The translations under genes and the position numbers were made by a program. Positions 1 through 9,259 of a stretch of DNA of 64,000 nucleotides are shown piece after piece. The notes below the pieces were generated by a model. That model searched no databases and was not told the DNA's origin. It worked only from the letters and a program-made list of their open reading frames with translations. The DNA comes from Bacillus methanolicus (GTDB taxonomy: Bacteria; Bacillota; Bacilli; Bacillales; Cytobacillaceae). How positions within the stretch are numbered: position 1 is the stretch's first letter; every line of letters starts with the position of its first letter. The DNA lies in contig NZ_VTQX01000008.1 in the NCBI RefSeq assembly GCF_008764295.1, positions 1-64,000 of the forward strand. The letters are read 5' to 3'.

Positions 1-106
1 TACCGAACTCAAACCAGCCAATCAGCTGCTTAATAAAAACTCTAACTTTGTGGGGTCACCACCTTAACGACCTTTGAGTCAGCCTCTTTTAAAAATTCAA
101 AACCCT

Positions 107-745
107 TTATTCAACAGGAGATAACTCACTTTCTGTTACCCATTTATGATTTTTAACTTCTTTACCGCCAGTCGTTGTGGTGAAATCCACCATATAGACC
201 GTCGTTTCCTCAGCTGAATCAATTTCCACAGATGCATCTTCCATCCCTTCCATATGGGATGCCTCTGTCTTCACTTCTGTACCGGGTTCAAGTGGTGCTT
301 CCCCGGCATCAATAAGTTCTTCGTGAATAACCCACTTATGATTGGTCACTCTCTCTCCGCCCGTTGTTGGAGTATATGAAATCGCATATACAGTTGTATC
401 ATAGGCACCGACTATAGTTGCCTCAGCACCCTTCATTCCTTCCATGTGGTCAGATTGGATAATTGCTTTGCTGCCAACAGGATAAGTTGGATTTTCTGCC
501 TCTTTTAAACCTTCAGGTACTTCACCTGAGCTAGACATATCCATACTACTATGATCCATTCCCTCCATGCCCTCTTCAGAACCAGAATGGTCCATGCTAT
601 CTTCTTCCGTATCCATATTTTCCTGATTAGCATTTTCTGTTTCTTCATTCGTTGATTCAGAATCATTATTGTTGCCACATGCCCCAAGAACTAAAAATAA
701 TGCTGCAAGTAAGCCTAATAGAAATCCTTTTTTGATATTTTTCAT
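107..745 (-). CDS. ydhK: YdhK-like lipoprotein with two DUF1541 repeats
   Basis: The 212-residue product starts with a lipoprotein signal peptide (lipobox LGAC, Cys about residue 23). An Asp/Glu/Met/His-rich linker follows (repeated MDHS and EGMEGMDH patterns). The rest is two copies of one module of about 55 residues, each with an SHMEGM or DHMEGM motif, a TTGG turn and an NHKW motif; this is the DUF1541 (YdhK) layout. I chose the ATG at 745 because AAGGAGG lies just upstream; a longer reading to 823 has no such site and puts residues before the signal peptide. Met/His-rich YdhK proteins are often found with copper genes, so a metal-binding surface role is likely but inferred. The function of DUF1541 is not established. 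Confidence 0.85.
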   Translation of the reverse strand: MKNIKKGFLLGLLAALFLVLGACGNNNDSESTNEETENANQENMDTEEDSMDHSGSEEGMEGMDHSSMDMSSSGEVPEGLKEAENPTYPVGSKAIIQSDHMEGMKGAEATIVGAYDTTVYAISYTPTTGGERVTNHKWVIHEELIDAGEAPLEPGTEVKTEASHMEGMEDASVEIDSAEETTVYMVDFTTTTGGKEVKNHKWVTESELSPVE

Positions 746-996
746 CAGTTTATTCTGCCTCCTTTTCTTGAAGTAGTTTATCCAAAAAGTTTGCAGATTT
801 TGTGCATATATAACTATTTTCAACTTGCGTAAGTTAAAAATACATACTTTTCAGCAATATAAACTAACTGCCAAAATATATAAACAATAAAAGTCATATT
901 TCATATCTAACATTCTGGCATAAAACTGAAAATTAGTAACATTATATAGAGCCCAATCGTCACCTAAATGATGGGATAATATGGGGATAAAGATAT

Positions 997-1635
997 TTAT
1001 CCTAAAGAATTATTTATCTGATGTTTAAGCCCTTCTAGTCCAATTCGATTAACAAACTTACAAAACGGCTCCCTTTTCTTACCTTGTTCAGCATATATTT
1101 CAATAATATGATCAACGATTTCATACAGTTGTTCAGGCTCAAGCTGATCCATAAAAAGAGTTCCAATCTGGGCATCTTTCCCTTTAGCTTTACCCCCAAG
1201 ATACAAATCATATTTATCTCTTACTTTCATAACGCCAATATCATTCACCAAAGGTTCACCACATCCTACTGGACATCCTGTGTAGGCTGGCCGAAGGGTG
1301 AAAGGCACCGACTTCCCTGCTATCCGTTTATTGAGCTCAATGGCAACAGGCATGCCTTCCTCTTCTTCTCCTTTACAGAAATTACAGGTTCTTAAACTTT
1401 TCACGAAATTTCCAACTTGGTAAATAGCTAAACCTACTTGCTTAAATTTTTCTTTTACTAACTCCATTTGACTTTCAGGTATCTCTATATAAAGCTGTTG
1501 AAATGTTGTTAATTCAAGTTCGGTATCGTCGCTCATATGCTCAGCTATTACAGAAAGTTGTCTAGCATTTAACTTTGCACCAAATGCTATTCCTCCATTA
1601 ATAGCTAGCTTGATCATCTTCTCTTGATTTTCCAC
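997..1635 (-). CDS. Nitrite/sulfite reductase-like ferredoxin-half protein
   Basis: A 212-residue protein resembling one half of siroheme nitrite/sulfite reductases. The N-terminal ferredoxin-like part (about 10-70, containing LTTFQQLYIEIPE) is followed by Cys84-x2-Cys87 and Cys121-x3-Cys125 (GCPVGCGE), which fit a 4Fe-4S site; classical enzymes have C-x5-C plus C-x3-C. It is less than half the size of a full reductase and has only one ferredoxin half, so it may be a stand-alone redox or sensor protein rather than a true assimilatory reductase. The start is a GTG at 1635 behind AAGGGGAATT. It lies upstream-to-downstream in the same direction as copB, about 90 bp from that gene's end. The physiological substrate is unknown. 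Confidence 0.7.
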   Translation of the reverse strand: MENQEKMIKLAINGGIAFGAKLNARQLSVIAEHMSDDTELELTTFQQLYIEIPESQMELVKEKFKQVGLAIYQVGNFVKSLRTCNFCKGEEEEGMPVAIELNKRIAGKSVPFTLRPAYTGCPVGCGEPLVNDIGVMKVRDKYDLYLGGKAKGKDAQIGTLFMDQLEPEQLYEIVDHIIEIYAEQGKKREPFCKFVNRIGLEGLKHQINNSLG

Positions 1636-1725
1636 GTTTTAATTCCCCTTGTATTTTTCTAATTTTATTTTCTAAAATGACTAGTTACCTCCATATAAAC
1701 CCTCTTAATCTATATAAGCCTTTTG

Positions 1726-3882
1726 TTAGTCAATCTTTAACAGTTGAGCATTAATTGCACAAATAATGGTACTAAGTGACATAACTACTGCCCCTATAGC
1801 TGGAGTAATTACAATACCAACACTATTCAGGACGCCGGCTGCTAGGGGAATCGCAATAATATTGTATCCTGCAGCCCAACCTAAGTTTTGAATCATTTTT
1901 CTACGACTCGCTTTTGAAAGTTTAATTATGTTTAAAATATCTATTGGACTACTGTTGACAAGTACAACGTCAGCAGTTTCAATAGCAACGTCCGTTCCTG
2001 CACCAATTGCAATTCCTAAATCTGCTTCGGCAAGGGCAGGTGCATCATTAATCCCATCCCCGATCATGGCGACTTTTTTTCCACCTTGTTTTAGCTCTTT
2101 GACGTTATTTGACTTTTCATGTGGCAAAACTTCTGCAATGACTTGTGATAGTCCTAGCCGTTCACCTACATATTTTGCTACTCGACTATTATCTCCAGTC
2201 ATCATCACTGTTTCAATTCCCCGGTCATTCAACTCTTTAATTACTTTATAAGAGGATTTTCTAATAATATCTGCTAAAGCAATCAAACCTTGTAACACAT
2301 TATTTTTTAATACAAAAACCACTGTTTTCCCTTGTTGTGCGAGTCTATCATACGTATTCTCATCGAAGGGAATATTATTGGCTCTCATAACACCAGGACT
2401 AACAACTGAAATTTCTGCATCATCTATTTGAGCAGTTAACCCTTTTCCTGTTAGATTTTGGAAACCTTTAACTTCATGAAGCTTCAAATTGCGTTCTTTT
2501 CCTTCTTTTACAATTCCTTTTGCAATGGGATGGTCAGATTGAGTCTCAACGGAGTAGGCTAAGGTTAAAAGTTCTTCTTCACTTACACCTTTGCTTGGAT
2601 AAACATCTGTCACACCGAAATTTCCCTCAGTTAAGGTTCCCGTTTTATCAAATACAATCCGGTCTACTTGATATGCACCTTCAAATGCAATACGGTTACG
2701 AATTAACAGACCTTTTTTAGCTGCGATAGATGTTGAACGCGCTGTAACCAATGGTGTTGCTAGGCCCAAAGCATGTGGACAAGCGATGATTAAGACCGTA
2801 ACCATTCTTTCTAGAGCAAATTCATAATCTCCCGTTGTCCACCAATAAGCTAACGTAATAATTCCTACAACGATTGCAACATAGAATAACCATTTAGCAG
2901 CGATATCTGCAAAACCTTGTGCCTTCGATTTTGTTTTTTCCGCATCACTTACCAATTTAATAACCTGAGATAGATAGGTGTCATTTCCTGTCTTACTCAC
3001 TTTAATCTTAAGTACACCTTCGCCATTAACGGCCCCACCAATCGCTTCCATTCCCGGCCCTTTTTCAACAGGAACGGATTCACCCGTCAACATTGATTCA
3101 TCAACAGTTGAATTACCTTCAAATATTTCCCCATCAATCGGGATCTTTTCCCCCGATTTAACAAGAATCATATCTCCTGGTAGCAAATCCTCTACCGATA
3201 CCTCCACAATATTTCCCGAAGTATCAATTTTGTGAGCTTCCTTTGGCATCAACTTAATTAACTCTTCTAATGCTTTAGAAGCACCCATAACAGATTTCAT
3301 TTCAATCCAATGACCAAGAAGCATGATAACGATTAATGTAGCTAATTCAAAGAAAAAGTCACTTCCTTCGATAAAAAAGGCGGTTAAGGTGCTATATACA
3401 TAAGCGGTTACTATAGCAAGTGAAATTAATAGCATCATTCCAGGTGTTCTATCTTTAATCTCACTCCATGCACCAATTAGAAATGGTTTTCCACCATAGA
3501 AAAAAACAACGGTTGATAGTAAGAATATTGATAGGGTGTCTCCTGTGAAGTTTACCTCATATCCAAAAAGCATTTGAATCATGTGGGACAAATATGAAAT
3601 AGGGATTGCTAGAACTAAAGAAACCCAAAACCGTTTCTTAAAATCATCTAACATATGTTCGTGATGGCCCGAATGCCCTCCACCATGCCCTTCATGATTA
3701 CCGTGTTGGTGGGTATGCTCTTCATTTAAACTTTCATGATGATGTCCATGTCCCTCATGTATTCCGTGATTATGGTGATTACTATGGCCATTTTGTTCAA
3801 GCGCTTCATGTAAATTATGCTCATGATGGTGACCATGCTGTTCATGGTTGTGTGTATGTTCACCTTTACCTTTGTTTTCCAC
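1726..3882 (-). CDS. copB: CopB-type copper-translocating P1B ATPase
   Basis: About 718 residues. The first ~80 residues are a His-rich tail (many HxH and GHHHE runs) in place of a CxxC metal-binding domain. Then come transmembrane helices, the actuator loop with TGES, the transmembrane metal motif CPH in ACPHALGLATPL, the phosphorylation motif DKTGTLTEG, an HPIAKG nucleotide-binding motif, MTGDN and GDGINDAPAL. CPH rather than CPC marks the CopB (P1B-3) class, which exports copper or silver from the cytosol. Two GTG starts are possible; the one at 3882 lies 8 nt behind AAAGGAG, while the one at 3891 touches that site. A CsoR-like palindrome is 80-100 bp upstream (3966-3984), so copper-responsive control is likely. 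Function is confident; the exact metal is inferred. Confidence 0.93.
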   Translation of the reverse strand: MENKGKGEHTHNHEQHGHHHEHNLHEALEQNGHSNHHNHGIHEGHGHHHESLNEEHTHQHGNHEGHGGGHSGHHEHMLDDFKKRFWVSLVLAIPISYLSHMIQMLFGYEVNFTGDTLSIFLLSTVVFFYGGKPFLIGAWSEIKDRTPGMMLLISLAIVTAYVYSTLTAFFIEGSDFFFELATLIVIMLLGHWIEMKSVMGASKALEELIKLMPKEAHKIDTSGNIVEVSVEDLLPGDMILVKSGEKIPIDGEIFEGNSTVDESMLTGESVPVEKGPGMEAIGGAVNGEGVLKIKVSKTGNDTYLSQVIKLVSDAEKTKSKAQGFADIAAKWLFYVAIVVGIITLAYWWTTGDYEFALERMVTVLIIACPHALGLATPLVTARSTSIAAKKGLLIRNRIAFEGAYQVDRIVFDKTGTLTEGNFGVTDVYPSKGVSEEELLTLAYSVETQSDHPIAKGIVKEGKERNLKLHEVKGFQNLTGKGLTAQIDDAEISVVSPGVMRANNIPFDENTYDRLAQQGKTVVFVLKNNVLQGLIALADIIRKSSYKVIKELNDRGIETVMMTGDNSRVAKYVGERLGLSQVIAEVLPHEKSNNVKELKQGGKKVAMIGDGINDAPALAEADLGIAIGAGTDVAIETADVVLVNSSPIDILNIIKLSKASRRKMIQNLGWAAGYNIIAIPLAAGVLNSVGIVITPAIGAVVMSLSTIICAINAQLLKID

Positions 3883-3965
3883 TTTTCTCACTCCTTTTAC
3901 AGATTGTTTAAGAAAATACTGCGGTTATGCTTAATTTATCCTTTTTCATCCTTATTATAATACAC

Positions 3966-3984
3966 CATACCCCGCGAGGGTATG
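3966..3984. promoter_or_regulatory. CsoR-like copper operator upstream of copB
   Basis: A 7-bp perfect inverted repeat, CATACCC-CGCGA-GGGTATG, lies between the divergently transcribed copB and the cupredoxin gene. CsoR copper repressors of Gram-positive bacteria bind GC-rich palindromes flanked by TA, of the type TACCC...GGGTA. The site could control both genes. No csoR gene is visible in this window, so a chromosomal CsoR may act on it. Confidence 0.55.
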
Positions 3985-4145
3985 TATATTATATGGAATT
4001 TTCGTGCAATTTTTGTGCAGTTTATATTTCAGTTAGTCTTTAATATTTTTGAAGATGGGGCCACGTAATTATTGCAGGAATTTATTAGCATAGCTTGTCT
4101 TTAGAGTACATATGATATATCAAGAAAAATAGGGAGTTGATTGGT

Positions 4146-5039
4146 TTGAGCTTTTACCACTACTTTGTGTTATTTACTCTATCACTTCTATTTGTTTTAT
4201 TTGTCGTATTCAGCCTTTATTATAAAGACCGGTTAAGAGACATGTCAGGAATGATGCTATCAATGATAATAGGGACAAATATAGGATTAACAGTTGGAGT
4301 CTTATTAGGCTCCAGTTATCAGGGAAACCTTTTCTATTCGACTATTTATTCAATTGTGGCAGGTGTACTCGTAGGAACTACTTGTGGGATAATTCTTGGG
4401 GTTCTTCCTTTACTTGAAGGGTTTATGGGTGGACTAATGGGCGGCATGATGGGGGCAATGCTAGGTGAAATGTTAACCCAGGAGGAATCTTTTATGATTA
4501 TTAACTTGCTACTTACTCTGTCAGTAAGTGTACTATTTCTATTCCCCATCATTGCTATTCCTTCTAAAAAAGATACACAATTGCAAAATAAGAAGTGGCT
4601 CATTAAGCCTTTTTCAGCCTTTCTTTTTTTAGTAATTTATTTAATCATAGGTAATCAAATCGATAAAGGAATGATTTTCTCTAAATCAGAACAAAAGGAA
4701 TCCCACCAACTTGAAATTAGTATAGATGTTCAGCCCTTACAATTTACATACAATCCTTCTAAAATTGTGTTAAAGAAGGGCCAACGCGTATCTGTTACAT
4801 TAAAGAACTATGATTCTATAGAGCATGACCTAGAAATTAAAAACTTCCCCACAAAAAATGAAATCACTGAGAATCATAAAGGTCACTCAATTAAAAATCC
4901 AGACCTGCATCTACATGCACCTGCTGAAGAACAAATAGAAATGGCTTTTACCCCTACTCAAACAGGCACATATGAATTTTACTGTACGATCCCTGGTCAC
5001 AAAGAAAAAGGCATGGTTGGGCTGATAATCGTTTCTTAA
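4146..5039 (+). CDS. Membrane protein with C-terminal cupredoxin domain
   Basis: About 297 residues. The first 180 hold roughly five hydrophobic membrane segments, including a Gly/Met-rich one (GGLMGGMMGAMLGEM). The last ~110 residues form a cupredoxin domain: IVLKKGQ start, EHDLEI with the first His ligand, an HLHAPAEEQ loop, and YCTIPGHKEKGM carrying the Cys, His and Met ligands of a type 1 copper site. The domain probably faces the outside of the membrane. I place the start at TTG 4146, 9 nt behind AGGGAG; a TTG at 4137 touches that site. It is divergent from copB with the CsoR-like palindrome between. The likely role is extracytoplasmic copper binding or electron transfer; the partner is unknown. 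Confidence 0.82.
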   Translation: MSFYHYFVLFTLSLLFVLFVVFSLYYKDRLRDMSGMMLSMIIGTNIGLTVGVLLGSSYQGNLFYSTIYSIVAGVLVGTTCGIILGVLPLLEGFMGGLMGGMMGAMLGEMLTQEESFMIINLLLTLSVSVLFLFPIIAIPSKKDTQLQNKKWLIKPFSAFLFLVIYLIIGNQIDKGMIFSKSEQKESHQLEISIDVQPLQFTYNPSKIVLKKGQRVSVTLKNYDSIEHDLEIKNFPTKNEITENHKGHSIKNPDLHLHAPAEEQIEMAFTPTQTGTYEFYCTIPGHKEKGMVGLIIVS

Positions 5040-5083
5040 GTATACCCGAAAAAGCTTCAAGGGTTCATAAATTATTTTTAATT

Positions 5084-5818
5084 CTATCCCCAATAGGTAA
5101 AGGTATCAAGAATTCCCAATAGGATAATAATAACCCCAGCCAGCCTTTGAACAATTAAACCAAGCTTCCTGCCTTTCTTTTTCATTAACTTTCCACTAAG
5201 CCCAAAATACCAAATTAGAAAAATAGCTAATAGTAATGGTAATGATGTTCCAATTGCAAACACACCTGGGAGCAAAATACCATAGGAAACAGACAACGCC
5301 ATTGGCATAAGAGTTACGAAAAATAAAATAAACATGGTAGGGCAAAATCCTAGCGTGAAGCTTACACCCATCAAGAATCCCCCTAATTTCCCTTTTTTCG
5401 TAAATCGTTCAGGGATGCTGCCAAATGAAATGATATGAGTGAATTTAATAACCCCAAGCATGTAAAGACCGATGATAATTAAAACAGGTCCTACTACTTT
5501 TCTAAACCAAGGAAAATAGAGTGTTAAAGTCGATTTAAACTCACTCCCTAACATCCATACAACCAATCCAAACATAGAAAAAACAACTATTTTTCCGATA
5601 ATGAAAAAAATAACCTCTCCCCAAGCTGTTTGTTTTTGTACAGATTTATTACCATAAACCATAACAGCACCTAAATTTGCTGTGAATTGGCATGGTGCTA
5701 AGGCACCGACAATTCCCAATAAAAAAGCAAACAGCACTGGAACGCCCTCCATACTCCTTGTAAGATTCAAAAAGGGCTGGGTAAATATATTACTTAGCTG
5801 ACTAAATAATTCATACAT
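5084..5818 (-). CDS. DsbD/CcdA-like (TauE/SafE-type) membrane protein
   Basis: About 244 residues with six or more hydrophobic segments. Two conserved Cys-Pro-type sites, ALAPCQFTANLG near the first helix and GFCPTMFILF near the fourth, fit the CcdA/DsbD transmembrane thiol carriers and the related cytochrome c biogenesis or sulfite-exporter-named proteins common in metal islands. Such proteins move reducing equivalents or metal ions across the membrane. The start at ATG 5818 sits behind GAGGT; ATG 5833 lacks a site. It converges with the cupredoxin gene (45 bp between stops). Substrate cannot be read from the sequence. Confidence 0.75.
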   Translation of the reverse strand: MYELFSQLSNIFTQPFLNLTRSMEGVPVLFAFLLGIVGALAPCQFTANLGAVMVYGNKSVQKQTAWGEVIFFIIGKIVVFSMFGLVVWMLGSEFKSTLTLYFPWFRKVVGPVLIIIGLYMLGVIKFTHIISFGSIPERFTKKGKLGGFLMGVSFTLGFCPTMFILFFVTLMPMALSVSYGILLPGVFAIGTSLPLLLAIFLIWYFGLSGKLMKKKGRKLGLIVQRLAGVIIILLGILDTFTYWG

Positions 5819-5984
5819 GTCATCTGACCTCATTTTTTAGATTTAGCTTTTTGTTGTTCCGAAAGTTAACCAGCATGGTTTCTATAACGTACGTCTTAAA
5901 TCCTATTGACAATTATACAAATTTATTGAAGTGTCTAAATAAATCTCATTCTACTATTTATTTATGGAAAAAGTGTGCAGAATA

Positions 5985-6120
5985 AAAACATTTTCGGAAC
6001 GAAAAGATATCAATTCCGGTTGAACTTCGTAAACTAACAGGTATAACTTTAAATACATTGTTAAAAATACAAATTAATAGTTTGAAAGATAGAATCTTTT
6101 ATCACACCAGAAAAGGATAG
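5985..6120 (+). pseudogene. Remnant of an AbrB-type regulator (second half only)
   Basis: This stretch is clearly homologous to the second AbrB half of the intact gene at 12691-12996. It reads ISIPVELRKLTGIT where the intact gene has ISIPAELRKLTGIT. It has no start codon, a one-base deletion in the T-run near 5991-5994 and another indel near the end. Sequence just upstream (about 5945-5990) matches the region upstream of the intact gene (about 12515-12560), so the 5' flank was joined to the 3' half by a deletion of roughly 300 bp. It is a dead duplicate, not a gene. Confidence 0.75.
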
Positions 6121-6178
6121 GTTTACTAAAAGAAGAATAAACAATAAATAATTAAGGGATTTATTCAAATAATGAAAC

Positions 6179-6210
6179 GAAGGGACACTTTAAATAAGAA
6201 GTGTCCCTTC
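6179..6210 (-). terminator. Perfect 12-bp hairpin, probable terminator
   Basis: GAAGGGACACTT, 8-nt loop, then AAGTGTCCCTTC. It lies directly after the hypothetical gene on the minus strand (stop at 6231). The T-run is weak, so termination is likely but not certain. Confidence 0.6.
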
Positions 6211-6230
6211 CATCAACAAACATAAAAATG

Positions 6231-6590
6231 TTATATAAACAGTTTTGCCATTGATACCATCAATACGCCAAAAACAGCTAAAATCCCAAGAAAAGTTAAA
6301 ATGGCATTTTGTGTCTCATTCTTTTGTAGTTTTTTATATTCTTTATAGGTGATTTCCTTTTCGGCAAATCTTAAACCATTTTGATTTGGAGCAACATAAT
6401 AAATGGTACCATTCTCATCTTCAAGAATGACTTTACTAATCAATGCTAAACCGTCCTTTGTTTGTGCGCTACTACTAACCTGAACATTTTCTGCCAACTC
6501 GAACCCGACAAATTTATACAGTGTAGACTTCTGGATCATTTCACTAAGTTCATAAACCTGATGCTCAATGAATTGATTTGAAACACACAA
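6231..6590 (-). CDS. Hypothetical protein with C-terminal membrane anchor
   Basis: A protein of about 119 residues that I do not recognise. It has a soluble, mostly polar first part (about 1-95) and one hydrophobic segment at the C-terminus (ILTFLGILAVFGVLMVSMA), so it is likely a tail-anchored membrane protein. The start is uncertain: GAGGTGAT lies 8 nt before TTG 6590, while ATG 6596 overlaps that site. It stands alone inside the copper island, followed by a strong hairpin. No function is offered. Confidence 0.6.
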   Translation of the reverse strand: MCVSNQFIEHQVYELSEMIQKSTLYKFVGFELAENVQVSSSAQTKDGLALISKVILEDENGTIYYVAPNQNGLRFAEKEITYKEYKKLQKNETQNAILTFLGILAVFGVLMVSMAKLFI

Positions 6591-6596
6591 TTTCAT

Positions 6597-7214
6597 CACC
6601 TCACTCAATACCCAATAATTTAGTTAAATCCAAGATAGCCTAATAAAATTGTATTCAGATTAAGTTATTTATAATATTCTATCACTGTTATTTTGGTGTA
6701 TACCAATCTTTTTCCTTAAGGCAACTTTAATAAGAATTGGAGTTACCACTACTTTCATTTCCATACTCTATTATTTAATCCAAAAAGTTTCTATTCAGCT
6801 ATGAAGGTTAATGCTGACTCCCCATTTGCTTCCAAGCTTCCATGGAATCTTCATTCTTAACCCCTTTATTTTTCACCCATCATATTGGGTCATTAAAGTA
6901 ATGGCGCTGAATATTCCCATAGATACTCACCTTTCGTTTCTTAATATAACAATTAAATATGGAGAAACTGTGAAAAATTATCCTCTCGTAATAAAGTTTG
7001 CACATTTAAATACTTTTTCCTTTTCTTCCGCCGTTTCAAAGGCTTCTATTCAATTTTCAAGATTTTCATCTTTAATATATTAGAAACCTAAAAGAAGAAT
7101 TTTGACTGAACCACTTTTTTTATTTCTTCATAGATTCTACAAATTTAACTAGTAATTTATTCTCTAGTATAAAAACTGACCATTAGGGATTAAAAAACTA
7201 GGCAGGTGGAATTT
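6597..7214. other. Long non-coding stretch with possible gene remnant
   Basis: About 620 bp without a supported gene. The minus strand around 6975-7070 gives a short readable piece (IEAFETAEEKEKVFKC) preceded by a TGA where a tryptophan codon would fit, and another readable piece around 6800-6900, in different frames. This suggests a decayed gene, but I cannot name it. The last ~100 bp should hold the asnB promoter. Confidence 0.35.
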
Positions 7215-9116
7215 ATGTGTGGATTTGTTGGTTGTATCTATAATGAACCTCAAAAAATAAATGAAGATTTGAAAAACAAAATTAATAAGATGAATACCAT
7301 AATCACTCATCGTGGACCCGATTCAGAGGGTTATTATTTCGATGAATATGTTAACTTTGGCTTCAGACGACTTAGTATTATAGATATAGAAAGTGGAAAT
7401 CAACCTCTTTCATATGAAAATGAACGTTATATGATGATTTTTAATGGTGAAATCTATAACTATATTGAACTGCGAGAAGAATTAATACAAAAAGGCTATG
7501 AATTTTCAACAGAGTCAGATACAGAAGTGATCATCGCTCTATACTCCAGTGTTAAAGAACAAGTCATAAGAAAACTTAGGGGGATGTTTTCCTTTGTTAT
7601 TTGGGATAAAATTAATCAAGAGTTATTTGGAGCAAGAGATCAATTCGGTATCAAACCTTTCTTTTATTCAGAACAGGATGATGCTTTATACTTTGCGTCA
7701 GAAAAAAAGAGTATTCTATTAGCTACTTCTTCTTTCTTAGATCGCGATTCTTTGCAACACTACCTTAGCTTTCAATATGTACCTGAACCAGATACTTTAT
7801 CAAAGGGCATTAAAAAACTCCAACCTGGCCATTATTTTATTAAAAAGCCCAGTATCACCATCAGAACCGTGGAATATTGGAAGCCTCAATTCCAACCTAT
7901 AAATCTACCAGAATCACAACTAATTAAGGAAATTCAAGAAGTTTTAATAGATTCGGTTATTAAGCATATGCGTAGTGATGTTCCTGTTGGTTCATTTTTA
8001 TCGGGAGGAATTGATTCATCTTTTATAGTTTCATTGGCAAAACAAGTGAATCCTCGTCTAAAAACTTTTTCTGTTGGATTTGAAACTGAAAGTTTTAGTG
8101 AAGTAACCGTTGCCCAAGAGACAGCAACAGCTCTTGAGCTAGAGAATATTAACTATATAATTACACCTGAAGAATTTCGAAAAGAGCTTCCCAAAATTAT
8201 TTGGCACATGGATGACCCGCTGGCTGACCCAGCTGCAGTACCATTATATTTTGTTGCTAGAGAGGCAAGGAAACATGTCACAGTGGTATTATCTGGGGAA
8301 GGTGCAGATGAATTATTTGGTGGTTACAATATTTACAGAGAACCCGAGTCACTACAACTATTTAACTTTATTCCTTATCCAGTCAAACAGTTGATGAAAA
8401 CTCTCAGCAACATACTCCCGGATGGAGTTAAAGGCAAAAGCTTTATTGAGCGTGGGGTTACCCCTTTAGAAGAGAGATATATCGGAAATGCAAAAATGTT
8501 TGAAGAAAGCGAAAAGAAATTGCTGCTTACAGATTATAGAACTAATTTAGACTATAAAAATATAACGAAACAAATATATAGACTATCTAATGGATATGAT
8601 GCAGTCACCAAGATGCAACACCTTGATATTTATGCATGGCTTCGAGGGGATATATTATTAAAGGCTGATAAAATGACTATGGCTCACTCCCTTGAGCTTC
8701 GAGTCCCCTTTCTAGATACAGAAGTGTTCAAAGTAGCATCCAAAATCCATTACAAACATAAAATTAACAATCACACTACAAAATATATTTTACGAAAGGC
8801 GGCGGAGGGAATTGTCCCATCCCACGTCTTGAACCGAAAAAAATTAGGATTCCCTGTTCCTATCCGTCACTGGCTTAAAGATGAATTATATGAATGGGCT
8901 ATTGAATTAATTCGTGTAAGTCCAACTGATTATTTATTTAATAAACAGGAAGTCCTCAATTTGTTAGAACAGCATGTAACAAATAAGAAGGATAACAGCC
9001 GTAAATTATGGACAATCCTCGTCTTTATGATTTGGCACCAAATTTATGTTGAAAACCTATATGAATTTAGCTATGAGAAGGTGGAAAATGAAAAAAAAAT
9101 AGTACTAATAAGTTAA
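7215..9116 (+). CDS. asnB: Asparagine synthase (glutamine-hydrolysing)
   Basis: 633 residues, ATP-dependent amidation of aspartate using glutamine. The ATG at 7215 is chosen because it makes Cys2 (MCGFVGC) the N-terminal nucleophile of the class II glutamine amidotransferase domain; GGCAGGTGG lies just upstream. The amidotransferase part (1-~210) contains THRGPDSEG and IYNYIELR. The synthetase part has the PP-loop SGGIDSS (about residue 258), a GEGADELFGGY motif and LRVPFLD. Size and motifs match the B. subtilis AsnB/AsnO group. It stands alone with a strong terminator. In an accessory metal island it may serve cell wall amidation or peptide modification rather than basic asparagine supply, but that is only inference. 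Confidence 0.93.
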   Translation: MCGFVGCIYNEPQKINEDLKNKINKMNTIITHRGPDSEGYYFDEYVNFGFRRLSIIDIESGNQPLSYENERYMMIFNGEIYNYIELREELIQKGYEFSTESDTEVIIALYSSVKEQVIRKLRGMFSFVIWDKINQELFGARDQFGIKPFFYSEQDDALYFASEKKSILLATSSFLDRDSLQHYLSFQYVPEPDTLSKGIKKLQPGHYFIKKPSITIRTVEYWKPQFQPINLPESQLIKEIQEVLIDSVIKHMRSDVPVGSFLSGGIDSSFIVSLAKQVNPRLKTFSVGFETESFSEVTVAQETATALELENINYIITPEEFRKELPKIIWHMDDPLADPAAVPLYFVAREARKHVTVVLSGEGADELFGGYNIYREPESLQLFNFIPYPVKQLMKTLSNILPDGVKGKSFIERGVTPLEERYIGNAKMFEESEKKLLLTDYRTNLDYKNITKQIYRLSNGYDAVTKMQHLDIYAWLRGDILLKADKMTMAHSLELRVPFLDTEVFKVASKIHYKHKINNHTTKYILRKAAEGIVPSHVLNRKKLGFPVPIRHWLKDELYEWAIELIRVSPTDYLFNKQEVLNLLEQHVTNKKDNSRKLWTILVFMIWHQIYVENLYEFSYEKVENEKKIVLIS

Positions 9117-9131
9117 CCCCCGAATATTCAA

Positions 9132-9174
9132 AAAAATACCCAAGCAAATTATGCATGAAGCTTGGGTATTTTTC
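9132..9174 (+). terminator. Terminator of asnB
   Basis: AAATACCCAAGC stem, short loop, GCTTGGGTATTTTT. Located 16 bp after the asnB stop, with a T-run on the plus strand. Confidence 0.85.
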
Positions 9175-9259
9175 CATTTGGCTGCAAGTCAGATCAATCC
9201 CTATATAGTCTATTCAGTGATTTTTTGTCTTTTCTAACTAAATTTTCTCTTTAAATTTA

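Noticed and set aside
1084-1395. Plus-strand open frame opposite the reductase-like gene
   Set aside because: It is antisense to a gene with clear cysteine motifs and has no start signal.
5945-5985. Second transposon-end-like site (CATTCTACTATTTATTTATGG)
   Set aside because: It looks a little like the end repeats at 25692-25763, but it occurs singly and is better explained as the duplicated upstream segment of the AbrB gene.
6811-7083. Plus-strand open frame of 90 residues
   Set aside because: No ribosome-binding site, hydrophobic-aromatic text without family features; the minus strand looks more protein-like but broken.
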